The notes under the pieces are model-generated. The model was not told the DNA's origin, made no database searches, and saw only the letters and a list, made by a program, of their open reading frames with translations. DNA of 64,000 nucleotides from Lederbergia panacisoli (GTDB lineage: Bacteria > Bacillota > Bacilli > Bacillales > Bacillaceae_C): positions 1 through 64,000 of the forward strand of contig NZ_JANJGU010000006.1 of assembly GCF_024626525.1 (NCBI RefSeq). Direction: 5' to 3'. Both the position numbers and the translations under genes were made by a program. Shown here in pieces: positions 9,133-18,268 of the stretch (positions are counted from its first letter, which is position 1; each line of letters begins with the position of its first letter).

Positions 9133-9162
9133 AAATAAAACCTGTTGAAATTGATCAACAGG
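9133..9162 (-). terminator. Terminator after ntdP
   Basis: Stem CCTGTTGA (9141-9148) with TCAACAGG (9155-9162), 6-nt loop, then TTTTATTTATT on the minus strand, immediately after the ntdP stop. Confidence 0.8.
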
Positions 9163-9165
9163 CCA

Positions 9166-9696
9166 TTAGCTGCGATACATCAAATATCGATCATACCACG
9201 TATCAATAAAATCCGGAGAAAACGGACCTTTCCGCTGTCTAATCCACCTTACTAATTTATCCACATTTCTTTTTAAAATATGATCAATTACATCTGGATA
9301 TCCCATTTGCATCCTATGGTATTCGTATTCATCTTCATCAAGAAGAGTAAACGTCATATCCGGGTAAACTTTTACATCCAAATCATAATCTATATATTTT
9401 AAGGCCTCATGATCATATACATACGGGGATCCAAGGTTGCAATAGTAATAAATGCCGTCTTCCCGAATCATCGCGATAATATTAAACCAAATATCGGTAT
9501 GGAAATAACAAATCGCGGGTTCCCGTGTAATCCACGTTCTGCCATCTGACTCAGTCACTAAAGTGCGATCATTTGCACCAATGACGAGATGCTTTGTCGC
9601 TTTTAAAATTTTTGTTTCATCCCAAATCCGGTGTATATGTCCATTATGCTTATAACTATGGATTTGTATGTTATCGCCTTCAATGGGAATACCCAT
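9166..9696 (-). CDS. ntdP: Nucleoside tri-/diphosphate phosphatase NtdP (DUF402)
   Basis: A 176-residue DUF402-family protein closely similar to B. subtilis YgaC/NtdP, which hydrolyses nucleoside tri- and diphosphates. Conserved runs include [37 protein letters not shown], and the acidic [13 protein letters not shown] and LLDEDEYE stretches that bind metal in this fold. The ATG at 9696 is preceded by AAAGTAGGGGAAAAG. Full length, with no anomalies. It has its own downstream terminator. In B. subtilis it lies next to ygaD in the same orientation, as here. Confidence 0.93.
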   Translation of the reverse strand: MGIPIEGDNIQIHSYKHNGHIHRIWDETKILKATKHLVIGANDRTLVTESDGRTWITREPAICYFHTDIWFNIIAMIREDGIYYYCNLGSPYVYDHEALKYIDYDLDVKVYPDMTFTLLDEDEYEYHRMQMGYPDVIDHILKRNVDKLVRWIRQRKGPFSPDFIDTWYDRYLMYRS

Positions 9697-9715
9697 CTTT
9701 TCCCCTACTTTCTAC

Positions 9716-9806
9716 AGAAAAGCGCAAGCGCCCGTTTAGCGATGTACAAACTTTTTAAGCTTTTGACAAAATAAAGGAAAGTTTGCTAGTCGCTGGGGCT
9801 AGACAC
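9716..9806. repeat. Copy of a Bacillaceae dispersed intergenic repeat
   Basis: The ends AGAAAAGCGCAAGCGCCCG and GTCGCTGGGGCTAGACAC look like the terminal motifs of a short repeat found between genes in many Bacillus-group genomes (from memory, not searched). The interior holds a long imperfect inverted repeat: AGCGA and ACAAACTT pair with AAGTTTG and TCGCT. Only one copy is in this window. No protein is encoded. Confidence 0.4.
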
Positions 9807-9891
9807 AATTGTAATCCGAACACCCTTTTAATGACTTTTTATTATTATAACGTTCTTTACCCGTTTTTAAAACAAATGAGTTTCAACCCAT

Positions 9892-9943
9892 AAAAAAATA
9901 AGGATCCAACCTTCACCATTAGAAAGTTAGATCCTTATTATTT
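9892..9943 (-). terminator. Terminator after sspE
   Basis: On the minus strand: a long hairpin (AATAAGGATC with GATCCTTATT, extended inward by further pairs), then TTTTTTT. It begins just after the sspE stop codon. Confidence 0.85.
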
Positions 9944-9945
9944 CA

Positions 9946-10134
9946 TTACTGTTGGCCGAAATTGCCTGAGTTTTGGGATTTTTTTGCTTCCGCTTGTTGG
10001 TTTTGCTTTCTTACTTGTTGTGCATCAGTTTCGCTTCCAAACTCAGTACCAAAATTACCCTGTCCAGTAGCTGATTGTGCGTTTTGTTGTCTTACTTTTT
10101 GAACGTTAGTTCCAGATTGTTGCGGTTTTTTCAT
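9946..10134 (-). CDS. sspE: Gamma-type small acid-soluble spore protein SspE
   Basis: A 62-residue, Gln/Asn/Lys-rich protein of the gamma-type SASP family. These proteins are made late in the forespore and degraded by the Gpr protease at germination as an amino-acid store. Two copies of the family repeat are visible (NFGTEFGSETDAQQVRKQN and a partial one ending NSGNFGQQ). The start is ATG 10134, with GGAGGTGAG six bases before it; the in-frame GTG at 10149 lies upstream of that site. No convincing sigma-G promoter was found in the 77 bp to fabL. Presence of the gene marks an endospore former. Confidence 0.92.
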   Translation of the reverse strand: MKKPQQSGTNVQKVRQQNAQSATGQGNFGTEFGSETDAQQVRKQNQQAEAKKSQNSGNFGQQ

Positions 10135-10211
10135 TTTTCTCACCTCCACGTTTGTTAATGTAACCAGAGGGTGAGAATGTTATCCAAAAAAAATTATTTT
10201 TAATAAAAATC

Positions 10212-12133
<1,922 letters not shown>

Positions 12134-12270
12134 TTCATATCACCCTGATGTTAATCAATAAGAATTTTAGGGAATAACTAATATAATCTTAATAATTGCA
12201 AATGAAACATTTAAAAAATATGATGGTAAATATACTATTTACAGCCATCCCTTCTCGAGGAGGATTTAGA

Positions 12271-13251
12271 TTGGATACAGCTACTCACGTCGTTATGGGA
12301 ATCGCGATCGGCGGACTCGCCACTCTTGATCCAGTAGTGGCTGAAAGTACAGTTAATAGTAACAGTGTACTTGTTGCGGCCATTATTGGATCACAGATAC
12401 CTGATATTGATACTTTTTTAAAATTGCGCAATAATGCGGTTTATTTACGAAATCATAGAGGGGTTACACACTCGATACCCGCTGTTTTACTTTGGCCGAT
12501 TGTTGTGACTGCCTTTGTCAGCTTATTTTTCCCGGAAGCCAATATGCTCCATTTATGGATTTGGTCTTTCATTGCCGTCTTCCTACACGTTTTTGTCGAT
12601 ATCTTTAATGCGTATGGAACACAAGCGCTTAGACCATTCTCCGCTAAATGGGTAGCGTTTGGAATTATTAATACGTTTGATCCGATTATTTTCAGTATAC
12701 ACGTTCTTGGTATTATCCTTTGGATATTTGGAGCACCTCCAGGATATACCTTTTTAAGCATGTATATTGTGATCATTCTATATTATCTTCTACGATTTAT
12801 CATGCAAAGAACGGTTCGGTCGGCATTACTCAAAACAATACCTGATGCAGAAGAAATTATTATTGCACCAACGATGAGCTTCAATCAATGGCGACTCGCG
12901 ATTACATCGAAAGACAGTTTTTATGTAGGGCGTGCATTTAAACGATCGATTACAATTTTTGATAAATTTAAACGAATACCCGTTCCCGATTCCCCAATCA
13001 TTCAAGCTGCAAGTAAAGATAAAAATATTTCAGCATTTTTGTCCTTCTCGCCGGTCTATCGCTGGGAAATTGGAGAATTTGATCGTTATTATGAAGTTCG
13101 ATACATTGATTTGCGTTATCGAAGCAATGGACATTATCCGTTTGTAGCAATCGTTCAGCTTGATTTAAATCTAGACGTCATCGCTTCTTATACTGGCTGG
13201 ATTTATAGTGAGGAAAAATTAAGGAAAAAATTAAATATCGTGACAGAATAA
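12271..13251 (+). CDS. yfhP: YfhP-like membrane-bound metal-dependent hydrolase
   Basis: A 326-residue protein of the YdjM/YfhP family (DUF457-type, predicted membrane-bound metal-dependent hydrolase). The N-terminal motif MDTATHVVMGIAIGGLA, then SQIPDIDTFLKL and HRGVTHS, give the His/Asp set expected to bind metal. Several membrane helices follow to about residue 190; the C-terminal third is soluble. I chose TTG 12271 because GAGGAGG lies just upstream and the protein then aligns with relatives from residue 1. An ATG at 12196 would add 25 unrelated residues. Function unknown. Confidence 0.88.
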   Translation: MDTATHVVMGIAIGGLATLDPVVAESTVNSNSVLVAAIIGSQIPDIDTFLKLRNNAVYLRNHRGVTHSIPAVLLWPIVVTAFVSLFFPEANMLHLWIWSFIAVFLHVFVDIFNAYGTQALRPFSAKWVAFGIINTFDPIIFSIHVLGIILWIFGAPPGYTFLSMYIVIILYYLLRFIMQRTVRSALLKTIPDAEEIIIAPTMSFNQWRLAITSKDSFYVGRAFKRSITIFDKFKRIPVPDSPIIQAASKDKNISAFLSFSPVYRWEIGEFDRYYEVRYIDLRYRSNGHYPFVAIVQLDLNLDVIASYTGWIYSEEKLRKKLNIVTE

Positions 13252-13278
13252 CTCCATGTAAAGCTCCATGGAGTTTTT
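13251..13278 (+). terminator. Terminator after yfhP
   Basis: Stem ACTCCATG (13251-13258) with CATGGAGT (13267-13274), then a T tract. It overlaps the last base of the yfhP stop codon. Confidence 0.8.
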
Positions 13279-13288
13279 CGTTATTTCC

Positions 13289-13318
13289 TCATAATTTCGG
13301 CATATAAAAACCATAATA
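13289..13318 (+). promoter_or_regulatory. Putative sigma-G promoter for sspK
   Basis: TCATA (13289-13293), 18-bp spacer, CATAATA (13312-13318). The second element matches CATnnTA fully and the first matches four of five bases of the sigma-G -35 core GYATR. The location upstream of a spore-protein gene supports it. Confidence 0.5.
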
Positions 13319-13363
13319 TAAAGGCGGGACGGTTTTTCTCGCTTTGTAAAGGAGGCTTCTCAT

Positions 13364-13534
13364 ATGGTACGCAACAAAGCAAAAGATTTCCCTTACAAAA
13401 ACGATAACAAATTCGAGGGAGAGCCACGTGCAAAACCAGAATTTGCTTCCAAACGTGCGAATGGCACAACGAACACAAATCCTCAAGAAAGAATGCGTGC
13501 TTCCGGCGCTCGGGAAGATGAAGACCCAAGCTAA
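13364..13534 (+). CDS. sspK: Small acid-soluble spore protein K (SspK)
   Basis: A 56-residue basic, hydrophilic protein closely similar to B. subtilis SspK: starts [11 protein letters not shown], with the central KFEGEPRAK and the [10 protein letters not shown] tail. It is a minor spore protein expressed in the forespore. AAAGGAGG precedes the ATG, and a sigma-G-like promoter lies 46 bp upstream. A YpzG-like gene follows after 34 bp and may share the transcript. Confidence 0.9.
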   Translation: MVRNKAKDFPYKNDNKFEGEPRAKPEFASKRANGTTNTNPQERMRASGAREDEDPS

Positions 13535-13568
13535 TCCCATGATGGGACTACAATGAAGGGGGATAATC

Positions 13569-13730
13569 ATGAATAACAATGAGAATTCTCACCTAAATAG
13601 ACAACTTAGTCCATTTAATCGTGCCCATTATAATCCAAAAAGAATGTTCAACCAGGTTAATGGGCAAACAGAACAATCTCAACAACAAATTATCCTTGAG
13701 AATATGGTAGTCCAATATCAAAAAAGATAG
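13569..13730 (+). CDS. YpzG-like small protein
   Basis: A 53-residue hydrophilic protein. The core YNPKRMFNQVNGQTEQSQ resembles the YpzG family (NPKH..NQVNGET pattern) of spore-forming bacilli, for which no function is known. GAAGGGGG lies upstream of the ATG. It sits between sspK and a terminator, so it is probably co-expressed with sspK in the forespore, which is inferred from position only. Confidence 0.7.
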   Translation: MNNNENSHLNRQLSPFNRAHYNPKRMFNQVNGQTEQSQQQIILENMVVQYQKR

Positions 13731-13741
13731 CAGTCATAATT

Positions 13742-13773
13742 GGTCGGCGGAGAATTTTCCCGCTGACCTTTTT
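13742..13773 (+). terminator. Terminator after the YpzG-like gene
   Basis: Stem GGTCGGCGG (13742-13750) with CCGCTGACC (13760-13768), one G-T pair, then TTTTT. Confidence 0.8.
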
Positions 13774-13800
13774 ATAAAAATATGGACTCTTGGACCTCAT

Positions 13801-14115
13801 CTATTTTAATAAAGAAATGGGAAGAGCTTCTTCTTTTCCTGATCCATTTAATCGATATCCCCATGCAAAAACGCCTTTTAAATAATCAACTTTGAAGTAT
13901 GTACCAGGAGCCCCTTCAACTGCATATATTTCGCCAGGTTTAAAATCAGCAGGATCCAATAAATACGCCTGCGCCATAACAGCCTTTCTTTCCATCACCG
14001 CAAACTCATTTACAATCCCTAATTGCTCAGCTTTACGAGCCTTCTCTTTTAATTGAGCAATCTCTTGTTTAAGCTCTATTTCCGTCATTTGACTGTATCT
14101 TTTTTCTTTTTCCAT
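13801..14115 (-). CDS. yfhH: YfhH family protein (DUF1811)
   Basis: A 104-residue protein closely similar to B. subtilis YfhH, a DUF1811 protein of unknown function. The N-terminal half is a charged helix (EKRYSQM to KARKAEQ). The C-terminal half is a small beta domain with GVFAWGYR and the terminal EEALPISLL. ATG 14115 follows AAGGTGG; the in-frame GTG at 14127 is part of that site. It is separated from recX by an unusual repeat array. Confidence 0.88.
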   Translation of the reverse strand: MEKEKRYSQMTEIELKQEIAQLKEKARKAEQLGIVNEFAVMERKAVMAQAYLLDPADFKPGEIYAVEGAPGTYFKVDYLKGVFAWGYRLNGSGKEEALPISLLK

Positions 14116-14237
14116 GATCGTTACCACCTTGTGTTCAATGTTGTAAAGTTTTCTTTAGTAGGATTGTTTTCTAATCGTGAATTTTTCTTGTATAAAGCAT
14201 TTCAATGGGACTGTGAGTGTGCTTTTTTCATTGGCCC

Positions 14238-14549
14238 GGGCACTTTAAACTGTTCAATCGGACAGAACAAGTGCTTTTTTCGTTGACATGGGCACATTGA
14301 AGTCGCCATCGTGACTTGCCCGATGCTTTTTTCACTTACACGGGCACATTGAAGTCGCCATCGTGACCTGCCCGATGCTTTTTTCGCTTACACGGGCACA
14401 TTGAAGCCGTCATCGTGACCTGGCCGATGCTTTTTTCGTTGACATGGGCACAATGAAGTCGCCATCGTGACCTGGCCGATGCTTTTTTCGCTTACACGGG
14501 CACATTGAAACCTCTATCTTGACCTGGCTGACGACTTTTTCTTGGACAC
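14238..14549 (+). repeat. Tandem array of six 52-bp terminator-like units
   Basis: Units begin with GGGCAC at 14238, 14290, 14342, 14394, 14446 and 14498, an exact 52-bp period. The four central units are nearly identical. The first and last have diverged, and a partial seventh follows at 14550. Each unit reads as an outer stem (for example CGGGCA with TGCCCG), an inner GTCGC/GTGAC stem and then CTTTTTTC on the plus strand, the shape of an intrinsic terminator. The whole gap 14116-14597 holds no gene. Confidence 0.85.
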
Positions 14550-14597
14550 GCACATTGAGAATGTAAAGACTCTTCTTGATAATTTCATAAAAATTCC

Positions 14598-15389
14598 CTA
14601 ATCATGTTCATTCAAGTATCGTTCAATTAGTTCAATCGGAAAACCCTTACGATATAAGGCTTGTTTCATTTTTTGCTTATATTCAAAGCCGGTGAATTTT
14701 TTATATCTCCTATGTGCCTTATCACCTTGTGCTTGCAGGGCATTCCATTCATCATCGTCGTCCTTTTCATATTCAATTTCTTCTATTGCAACTGAAATAA
14801 TGTTAAAAGGGAAACCTTTTGTCATTAAAAACTGTTCAATCTTTTGTTTAAGAAATGTTTCCGAAAGATTGTTATTTTGACTGGCAAGTTTATTTCCAAG
14901 CTGGATGGCATGCTCAATTTGTTTCTCCTCACTATACTCATCCATTGCCTTTTCAATAAACAACTCTTTTATTCCCTTTTGCTTCAATTCCTGCTTAATA
15001 GTTAAAGGACCTTTTTTTCCTCCATTTACTTGAGTACGAACATAAGCAGCTGCGAATTCTAAATCGTCAACGTATTTCCGTTCGACTAATTTCATTAAAA
15101 CGGCTTGAATGACAGGCTCGTCCCATTCCTTTTTCTTTAAATGCTGACGGATTTCATCTTCTGACCTCATTCTGTATGATAAAAAGTTGATTGCTGCATT
15201 CAATGCTTTCCTTATTTCGTCTTCATATTGAATTTGGGTAATATCGAACTCGGTCAATTCCTTACCCTTCACCAAATGATAGCGAATCAGAACTTCCTCA
15301 TCGACGCCAAATGCAAACTTTTCATCTAAATAAATATTATAACGATCAGGACTATTTTTTTGCGTAGTAATTTTCGTGATGATAGGCAT
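14598..15389 (-). CDS. recX: Recombination regulator RecX
   Basis: A 263-residue protein of the RecX family, which modulates RecA filaments. It has the longer Bacillus form with helical three-helix repeats: LSYRMRSEDEIRQHLKKK, then LVERKYVDDLEFAAAYVR, GGKKGPLTIKQELKQKGI and the C-terminal FTGFEYKQKMKQALYRKG, all typical. AGAGGATGATG precedes the ATG at 15389. It corresponds to yfhG in B. subtilis and is divergent from the small yfhE and yfhD genes. Confidence 0.93.
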   Translation of the reverse strand: MPIITKITTQKNSPDRYNIYLDEKFAFGVDEEVLIRYHLVKGKELTEFDITQIQYEDEIRKALNAAINFLSYRMRSEDEIRQHLKKKEWDEPVIQAVLMKLVERKYVDDLEFAAAYVRTQVNGGKKGPLTIKQELKQKGIKELFIEKAMDEYSEEKQIEHAIQLGNKLASQNNNLSETFLKQKIEQFLMTKGFPFNIISVAIEEIEYEKDDDDEWNALQAQGDKAHRRYKKFTGFEYKQKMKQALYRKGFPIELIERYLNEHD

Positions 15390-15496
15390 TATACATCATC
15401 CTCTTATAAACAGGTATTAAAGTCATTTTATCATATTATCTTCTTTGTATGTTTGAGCAGTGAATGGGCAAAACATAAAGGGAGGAGGTGAGTGGG

Positions 15497-15616
15497 ATGA
15501 GTAAGCGAAAAGAAATGGAAACGAAAAGTACACTTTCGGCCACGCAGGAAGTGCTTTATAGTAGAGAATTTAAGCGGGCGGATAAAGCTGGCGGATACGC
15601 GAATGAGCGAAAATAA
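15497..15616 (+). CDS. yfhE: YfhE family small protein
   Basis: A 39-residue hydrophilic protein with the YfhE pattern: basic N terminus, then LSATQEVLYSREFKRADKAGG. Its function is unknown. GGAGGAGGTG precedes the ATG at a slightly long 8-nt spacing. It is followed after 43 bp by yfhD, as in B. subtilis. Confidence 0.8.
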   Translation: MSKRKEMETKSTLSATQEVLYSREFKRADKAGGYANERK

Positions 15617-15659
15617 AATAAAATAAAAAATACATAGCCATTAAAGGAGGACAAATTAC

Positions 15660-15839
15660 ATGGGACGTGACGATAGACGAAGTGCTCGAGATAAGAATAA
15701 GCAAAAATTACCGCAAGTTCCGCAAAACATGAAATCTGATGGTCTCGATGTTGAGTTTTCAGAAGAACTTGCTGATCATGATGATAAGGTTGCTCAGGAA
15801 AGATCAAAAGCTGCTGATAAGAGGGCGAAACGAAAATAA
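15660..15839 (+). CDS. yfhD: YfhD family small protein
   Basis: A 59-residue highly charged protein of the YfhD family: begins MGRDDRRSARDKNKQKLPQ, has the central DGLDVEFSEELADHDD and a Lys/Arg-rich tail. It has no known function. AAAGGAGG lies upstream of the ATG. It shares the stretch up to the terminator at 15850 with yfhE. Confidence 0.82.
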   Translation: MGRDDRRSARDKNKQKLPQVPQNMKSDGLDVEFSEELADHDDKVAQERSKAADKRAKRK

Positions 15840-15849
15840 AAACAACACT

Positions 15850-15882
15850 GGGAGGGGGAGAAATTCTGCCCTCCCGATTTTT
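15850..15882 (+). terminator. Terminator after yfhD
   Basis: Stem GGGAGGG (15850-15856) with CCCTCCC (15869-15875), then GATTTTT. Confidence 0.85.
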
Positions 15883-15945
15883 AAAAACGTATCACCTTTT
15901 TACAAATAATTGCCTGATATCCTCTGTTCCAGCTACTCCTTTTAA

Positions 15946-16563
15946 TTAATCCAAAACAACCTGTTTATAAGGATTTTTTAAAAATTCAAACAGCATTTTT
16001 ATCTGCGATTCCGTATTTCTATTCAATGAAAGCGGCGGTAAGTCATTATCTAAAAAAAATTGGACATCATTCGTTTCAAGACCATTGTTTGCTTCCCCAC
16101 CTATGATTTCACAATGGATAAATATTTTATAATAATGGTATGGTTGTGGCGGATGGGGATGTTGATTGGAATCTAACAATGCGAGCAGCCTCACAACTCG
16201 GACATCAAAACCGGATTCTTCCTTTATCTCTTTTACAATATTTTCTGATGGAGAGAATCCAATATCACAAAACCCACCCGGCAACGACCATTTATCGTCG
16301 TAATTTTCCCTTACCATCAAAATTTTTCCATCTTTGAATACAGCGCCGCGTATATCAACTTTTGGAGTTTGATAACCGGTTTCGTTTGTAAATAATTCTT
16401 TTATTTTATCCAACTCTAAATTAGTATGTACTGCCATAATTTCGGCACTAATATTTCGTAATTCTTCAAAACGTTCAATATCATAAATATCCTTTGAAAA
16501 TTCCAGTCCTGCTTGGGCTAAAGCTTGTATCCTCTTGGCCCAAGCGAGCCATTGATAATTCAT
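15946..16563 (-). CDS. NUDIX hydrolase with family-specific N-terminal domain
   Basis: A 205-residue two-domain protein. Residues 1-65 are the helical NUDIX-hydrolase N-terminal domain (YQWLAWAKRIQALAQAGL). Residues 68-200 hold the NUDIX fold with box GGFCDIGFSPSENIVKEIKEESG, in which Arg of the usual REUxEE is replaced by Lys. Proteins of this layout are often annotated as ADP-ribose pyrophosphatases, but the substrate here is not shown. It lies just upstream of the DoxX group on the same strand but beyond that group's terminator. Confidence 0.88.
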   Translation of the reverse strand: MNYQWLAWAKRIQALAQAGLEFSKDIYDIERFEELRNISAEIMAVHTNLELDKIKELFTNETGYQTPKVDIRGAVFKDGKILMVRENYDDKWSLPGGFCDIGFSPSENIVKEIKEESGFDVRVVRLLALLDSNQHPHPPQPYHYYKIFIHCEIIGGEANNGLETNDVQFFLDNDLPPLSLNRNTESQIKMLFEFLKNPYKQVVLD

Positions 16564-16636
16564 TTATAACACCCTTTACAGACAAGTTTATTCTTACCTT
16601 GCTCCCATCATAACACAATGTGCATTTTCCCTTTCC

Positions 16637-16677
16637 ATAAAAAAACAAAAACAGGAGAGCGTTTTTTACGCCCTCCC
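16637..16677 (-). terminator. Terminator after DoxX copy 1
   Basis: Minus-strand stem GGAGGGCGT with ACGCTCTCC (one G-U pair), 5-nt loop, then TGTTTTTGTTTTTTT. It follows the DoxX copy 1 stop and is related in sequence to the terminator at 18222-18261. Confidence 0.85.
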
Positions 16678-16692
16678 AATTTTTTATCTCAC

Positions 16693-17199
16693 TTAGTGTG
16701 CTGCTGCACCTCGAATTTTTTTAAAGAAGTTTGTGTCTTTAAATTTATTAATTGTTTCTTTTGTTAAGAAGTGGTCAACCCCATAATATCTAGTTCCTTT
16801 GATGACGAAGAGAAGGATGACAGCTAATGCTAGTAAAATTGGGTTAGTGCTGATTGTACCTGCAAGGAGGAAGTTCAAGTTCATGAATGCTCCTGCGATC
16901 AGTGCTGGTAATGTTAGTGCACCGACGATAAGACCTAAGCCAACTAGAATTTCTCCCCATGGGATCAAGACGTTAATAATTTTTACGTTTGGCAATGCTA
17001 CATTTTGTAAAAAGTCTGCGTACCAACCTTGAACTGCTGGAAATTCTCCCCCTGCTTTTGCAATGGCTCCTTGAAGGAATCCACCTGCATCAAAAGCTCC
17101 TAACTTATGCCAACCTGCTTCTATCCATTGTACCCCTAGCCATATTCTTAATGCTGCCCAAACGATTGCGACTAAACGATTTTCATACCATCTTTTCAT
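16693..17199 (-). CDS. DoxX family membrane protein, copy 1
   Basis: A 168-residue membrane protein of the DoxX family with four predicted helices: LRIWLGVQWIEAGWHKL, the VLIPWGEILVGLGLIVG region, IAGAFMNLNFLLAG and ILLALAVILLFVI. Members include DoxD subunits of thiosulfate:quinone oxidoreductase and redox-stress proteins; a quinone-linked role is possible but not shown. ATG 17199 follows AGGAGTG. It is 95% or more identical by eye to copy 2. No terminator separates the two, so copy 1 is probably read from copy 2's promoter, though a TATATT and an operator-like site also precede it. Confidence 0.85.
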   Translation of the reverse strand: MKRWYENRLVAIVWAALRIWLGVQWIEAGWHKLGAFDAGGFLQGAIAKAGGEFPAVQGWYADFLQNVALPNVKIINVLIPWGEILVGLGLIVGALTLPALIAGAFMNLNFLLAGTISTNPILLALAVILLFVIKGTRYYGVDHFLTKETINKFKDTNFFKKIRGAAAH

Positions 17200-17231
17200 T
17201 GTTCTCACTCCTAAAGTTTTTGTGAAATACT

Positions 17232-17247
17232 TGTGAATTTATTCACA
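17232..17247 (-). promoter_or_regulatory. Rex/FNR-type palindrome upstream of DoxX copy 1
   Basis: TGTGAATTTATTCACA, a perfect TGTGA-N6-TCACA palindrome with a further T in front (TTGTGAA..TTCAC). It fits the Rex consensus TTGTGAAnnnnTTCACAA and also the CRP/FNR half-sites. It is 33 bp before the start codon. Confidence 0.55.
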
Positions 17248-17315
17248 CATGTTATTAAAAAAATATAAGTTTTTTGTTTGAGAAAATTTATTTATGCCTA
17301 TTGCTTTTAACTCGC

Positions 17316-17822
17316 TTAATGCGCTGCCGCACCTCGTATTTTTTTAAAGAAGTTTGTGTCTTTAAATTTATTTATAGTTTCTTTTGTTAAGAAGTGGTCA
17401 ACCCCATAATATCTAGTTCTTTTGATGACGAAGAGAAGGATGACAGCTAATGCTAGTAATATTGGGTTAGTGCTGATTGTCCCTGCTAGGAGGAAGTTCA
17501 AGTTCATGAATGCTCCTGCGATTAGTGCTGGTAATGTTAGTACACCGACGATAAGGCCTAAGCCAACTAGAATTTCTCCCCATGGGATCAAGACGTTAAT
17601 AATTTTTACGTTTGGCAGTGCTACATTTTGTAAAAAGTCTGCGTACCAACCTTGAACCGCTGGAAATTCTCCCCCTGCTTTTGCGATTGCTCCTTGAAGG
17701 AATCCACCTGCATCAAATGCTCCTAACTTATGCCAACCTGCTTCTATCCATTGTACCCCTAGCCATATTCTTAATGCTGCCCAAACGATTGCAACTAAAC
17801 GATTTTCATACCATTTTTTCAT
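17316..17822 (-). CDS. DoxX family membrane protein, copy 2
   Basis: A 168-residue near-duplicate of copy 1, differing by a few residues such as GVLTLP for GALTLP and KRTRYY for KGTRYY. Same four-helix DoxX layout and same AGGAGTG-spaced ATG at 17822. It has a complete upstream region: promoter at 17961-17989 and two TGTGA-N6-TCACA sites. The repeat period to copy 1 is 623 bp. The low divergence indicates recent duplication or gene conversion. Confidence 0.85.
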   Translation of the reverse strand: MKKWYENRLVAIVWAALRIWLGVQWIEAGWHKLGAFDAGGFLQGAIAKAGGEFPAVQGWYADFLQNVALPNVKIINVLIPWGEILVGLGLIVGVLTLPALIAGAFMNLNFLLAGTISTNPILLALAVILLFVIKRTRYYGVDHFLTKETINKFKDTNFFKKIRGAAAH

Positions 17823-17857
17823 TGTTCTCACTCCTTGTTATATTTGTGTAAGCTCTT

Positions 17858-17873
17858 TGTGAAATCCCTCACA
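17858..17873 (-). promoter_or_regulatory. Rex/FNR-type site (proximal), DoxX copy 2
   Basis: TGTGAAATCCCTCACA, a TGTGA-N6-TCACA palindrome about 35 bp before the start codon, at the position equivalent to the sites before copies 1 and 3. Confidence 0.5.
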
Positions 17874-17928
17874 TTCCATCTTAAAAAAATATAATTTCTT
17901 TGATCAGCTGATTTTTGTTATTTCCACT

Positions 17929-17944
17929 TGTGAACAATTTCACA
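17929..17944 (-). promoter_or_regulatory. Rex/FNR-type site (distal), DoxX copy 2
   Basis: TGTGAACAATTTCACA on the plus strand (palindromic), about 17 bp downstream of the -10 at 17961. A repressor bound there would block the early transcribed region. Confidence 0.55.
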
Positions 17945-17960
17945 TTTTCTTTACACTCTT

Positions 17961-17989
17961 AATATACAACGCTTTTTCTCTTTTTACAA
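17961..17989 (-). promoter_or_regulatory. Promoter of DoxX copy 2
   Basis: On the minus strand: TTGTAA (17984-17989), 17-bp spacer, TATATT (17961-17966). The same arrangement is conserved upstream of copy 3. Confidence 0.6.
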
Positions 17990-18029
17990 TCCCCTTTGGC
18001 GTAATGTCACTAAATTGCCATAAAAGGAG

Positions 18030-18140
18030 ATTTAGCTATTTTCCTTGACGTAATATCCCCTTCGTTGGCGGTTGAAAATCTTATATTCCATTTTTCCCAT
18101 TCCAATCTTCTAGCCATGTATAGCCAATATATGAATGAGT
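18030..18140 (-). pseudogene. Remnant of the 3' end of the neighbouring acetyltransferase gene
   Basis: The minus strand here is clearly alike to the last ~110 bp of the acetyltransferase gene at 18983-19864. It encodes HSYIGYTWLEDWNGKNG in one frame, then, after a one-base shift, a stretch matching the NRQR..GY end of the intact gene. It has no start and is frameshifted. It marks the duplication unit: the copy event took the acetyltransferase 3' end, the promoter/operator region and a DoxX gene together. Confidence 0.8.
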
Positions 18141-18221
18141 AATACTTTGTTTTTATCATGGCATTAAAGCAAATTTCCTTTACAGTCAGGAACTTACCTA
18201 TAGACTATTCCTTGCTAGACA

Positions 18222-18261
18222 TACCAAAAAACAGGAATGCGATTTTCGCCCTCCTGTTTTT
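18222..18261 (-). terminator. Terminator after DoxX copy 3
   Basis: On the minus strand: AAAACAGGA and CGA pair with TCG and TCCTGTTTT, then a T run. It separates copy 3 from copies 2 and 1. Confidence 0.75.
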
Positions 18262-18268
18262 ATTTAAC

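Noticed and set aside
10135-10211. Sigma-G promoter for sspE
   Set aside because: GGATA and CATTAAC are present but 20 bp apart and off consensus, so I did not call it.
14238-14549. CRISPR-like regular repeats
   Set aside because: The whole 52-bp unit is repeated with no unique spacers, and no cas genes are nearby; it is a tandem array of hairpins.
17886-17893. TATATT near the proximal DoxX operators as the main promoter
   Set aside because: No -35 lies 17 bp upstream; the TTGTAA-17-TATATT and TTGTGT-17-TATATT pairs farther upstream fit much better.
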